Assembly (NCBI GenBank): GCA_030593155.1
Contig: JAUVHT010000046.1
Location: forward strand, 1 to 6,562
DNA from: Candidatus Bathyarchaeota archaeon
GTDB taxonomy: Archaea; Thermoproteota; Bathyarchaeia; TCS64
Direction: 5' to 3'
DNA: 6,562 bases
Below are positions 6,235-6,562 of the stretch, in pieces; within the stretch, counting starts at the first letter, position 1; every line of letters begins with the position of its first letter. The notes below the pieces were generated by a model, which made no database searches, was not told the origin of the DNA, and worked only from the letters and a program-made list of their open reading frames with translations. A program made the position numbers and the translations under genes.

Positions 6235-6562
6235 ATGAAGATCTACTTCGCAGCCTCCATCCGCGGGGGAGGGATCGACTCCCAGACCTGCAGGGAGCTG
6301 CTCAATCATCTGAGGGGATACGGCAGGGTGTTCACGGAGCACATCTGCGACGAGGCCGCAGACCTGGACGGAGACTGGGGGCCGGACAGGGACATATATG
6401 AGAGAGACATCAGATGGCTGGAGTCCGCAGACGTGGTGGTCGCCGAGGTCTCCCTCCCCTCCCTGGGGGTCGGCTATGAGATCGGGAAGGCGGAGGAATG
6501 GGGGAAACCGATACTCTGCCTGTACTGCACCAACTCCCCTGGGAAGCTGTCAGCCATGATAA
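6235..6562 (+). CDS. Partial 2'-deoxynucleoside 5'-phosphate N-hydrolase (DNPH1/Rcl family)
   Basis: The first 109 residues of a gene cut by the right edge; family members are about 140-170 residues, so most of the fold is present. Enzymes of this group cleave the N-glycosidic bond of deoxynucleoside monophosphates, giving a free base and 2-deoxyribose 5-phosphate, and act in nucleotide-pool sanitation or salvage. The N-terminal KIYFAASIRGG (2-12) is the phosphate-binding signature with Tyr4. ERDIRWLESADVVVAEV (56-72) contains Asp58, and PSLGVGYEIGKA (75-86) contains Glu82; by spacing these match the catalytic Asp and Glu of mammalian Rcl. The ATG is preceded by GGAGTGA (6221-6227) seven bases upstream, a clear SD-like site. 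It diverges from the creatininase gene across a 100-bp gap. The closely related nucleoside deoxyribosyltransferases are the main alternative. Confidence 0.9.
   Translation, partial: MKIYFAASIRGGGIDSQTCRELLNHLRGYGRVFTEHICDEAADLDGDWGPDRDIYERDIRWLESADVVVAEVSLPSLGVGYEIGKAEEWGKPILCLYCTNSPGKLSAMI

Noticed and set aside
1..6562. tRNA, rRNA, CRISPR array, transposase or phage gene
   Set aside because: I looked for cloverleaf-like segments, regularly spaced repeats and recombinase motifs on both strands and saw none.

Overview
The window looks like chromosomal DNA from a GC-rich archaeon, most likely an uncultivated one. The evidence is a frequent use of AGG/AGA arginine codons, TTG and GTG starts, TATA-like boxes about 26-27 bp upstream of start codons that lack a Shine-Dalgarno (SD) site, and oligo-T tracts rather than hairpins at some 3' ends. 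No marker gene fixes the lineage, so this is an inference. There is no RNA gene, CRISPR array, insertion sequence or phage gene. It is a dense stretch of metabolic genes with short gaps, the longest about 170 bp.

Layout from left to right. (1) Bases 1-77, minus strand: the first 25 codons of an amidohydrolase-like gene that runs off the left edge. (2) 251-1330, minus: an Old Yellow Enzyme-type NADH:flavin oxidoreductase with a C-terminal four-cysteine motif. (3) 1468-3171, plus: a CoA-disulfide-reductase-type flavoprotein fused to a C-terminal rhodanese domain, divergent from the OYE gene. (4) 3183-3623, minus: a HIT-family nucleotide hydrolase, probably in one operon with (5) 3669-4757, minus: a DUF362 protein with two [4Fe-4S] ferredoxin motifs. 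(6) 4847-5218, plus: a small conserved CxxC protein whose middle third is out of frame through two compensating single-base indels in G runs. (7) 5280-6134, minus: a creatininase-family amidohydrolase. (8) 6235 to the right edge, plus: the start of a 2'-deoxynucleoside 5'-phosphate N-hydrolase (DNPH1/Rcl family).

The genes do not form one recognisable pathway. Three (OYE, CoA-disulfide reductase-rhodanese, DUF362-ferredoxin) handle electrons through flavin, thiol or Fe-S centres, as expected of an anaerobe. Two (HIT, DNPH1) hydrolyse nucleotides and two (the left-edge gene and the creatininase) are metal-dependent amidohydrolase types. Strands alternate, so apart from DUF362-HIT each gene is probably transcribed alone. 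I found no convincing new multi-gene system. The most informative observation is the double frameshift in the CxxC gene, which would mislead any annotation made from the literal reading frame.
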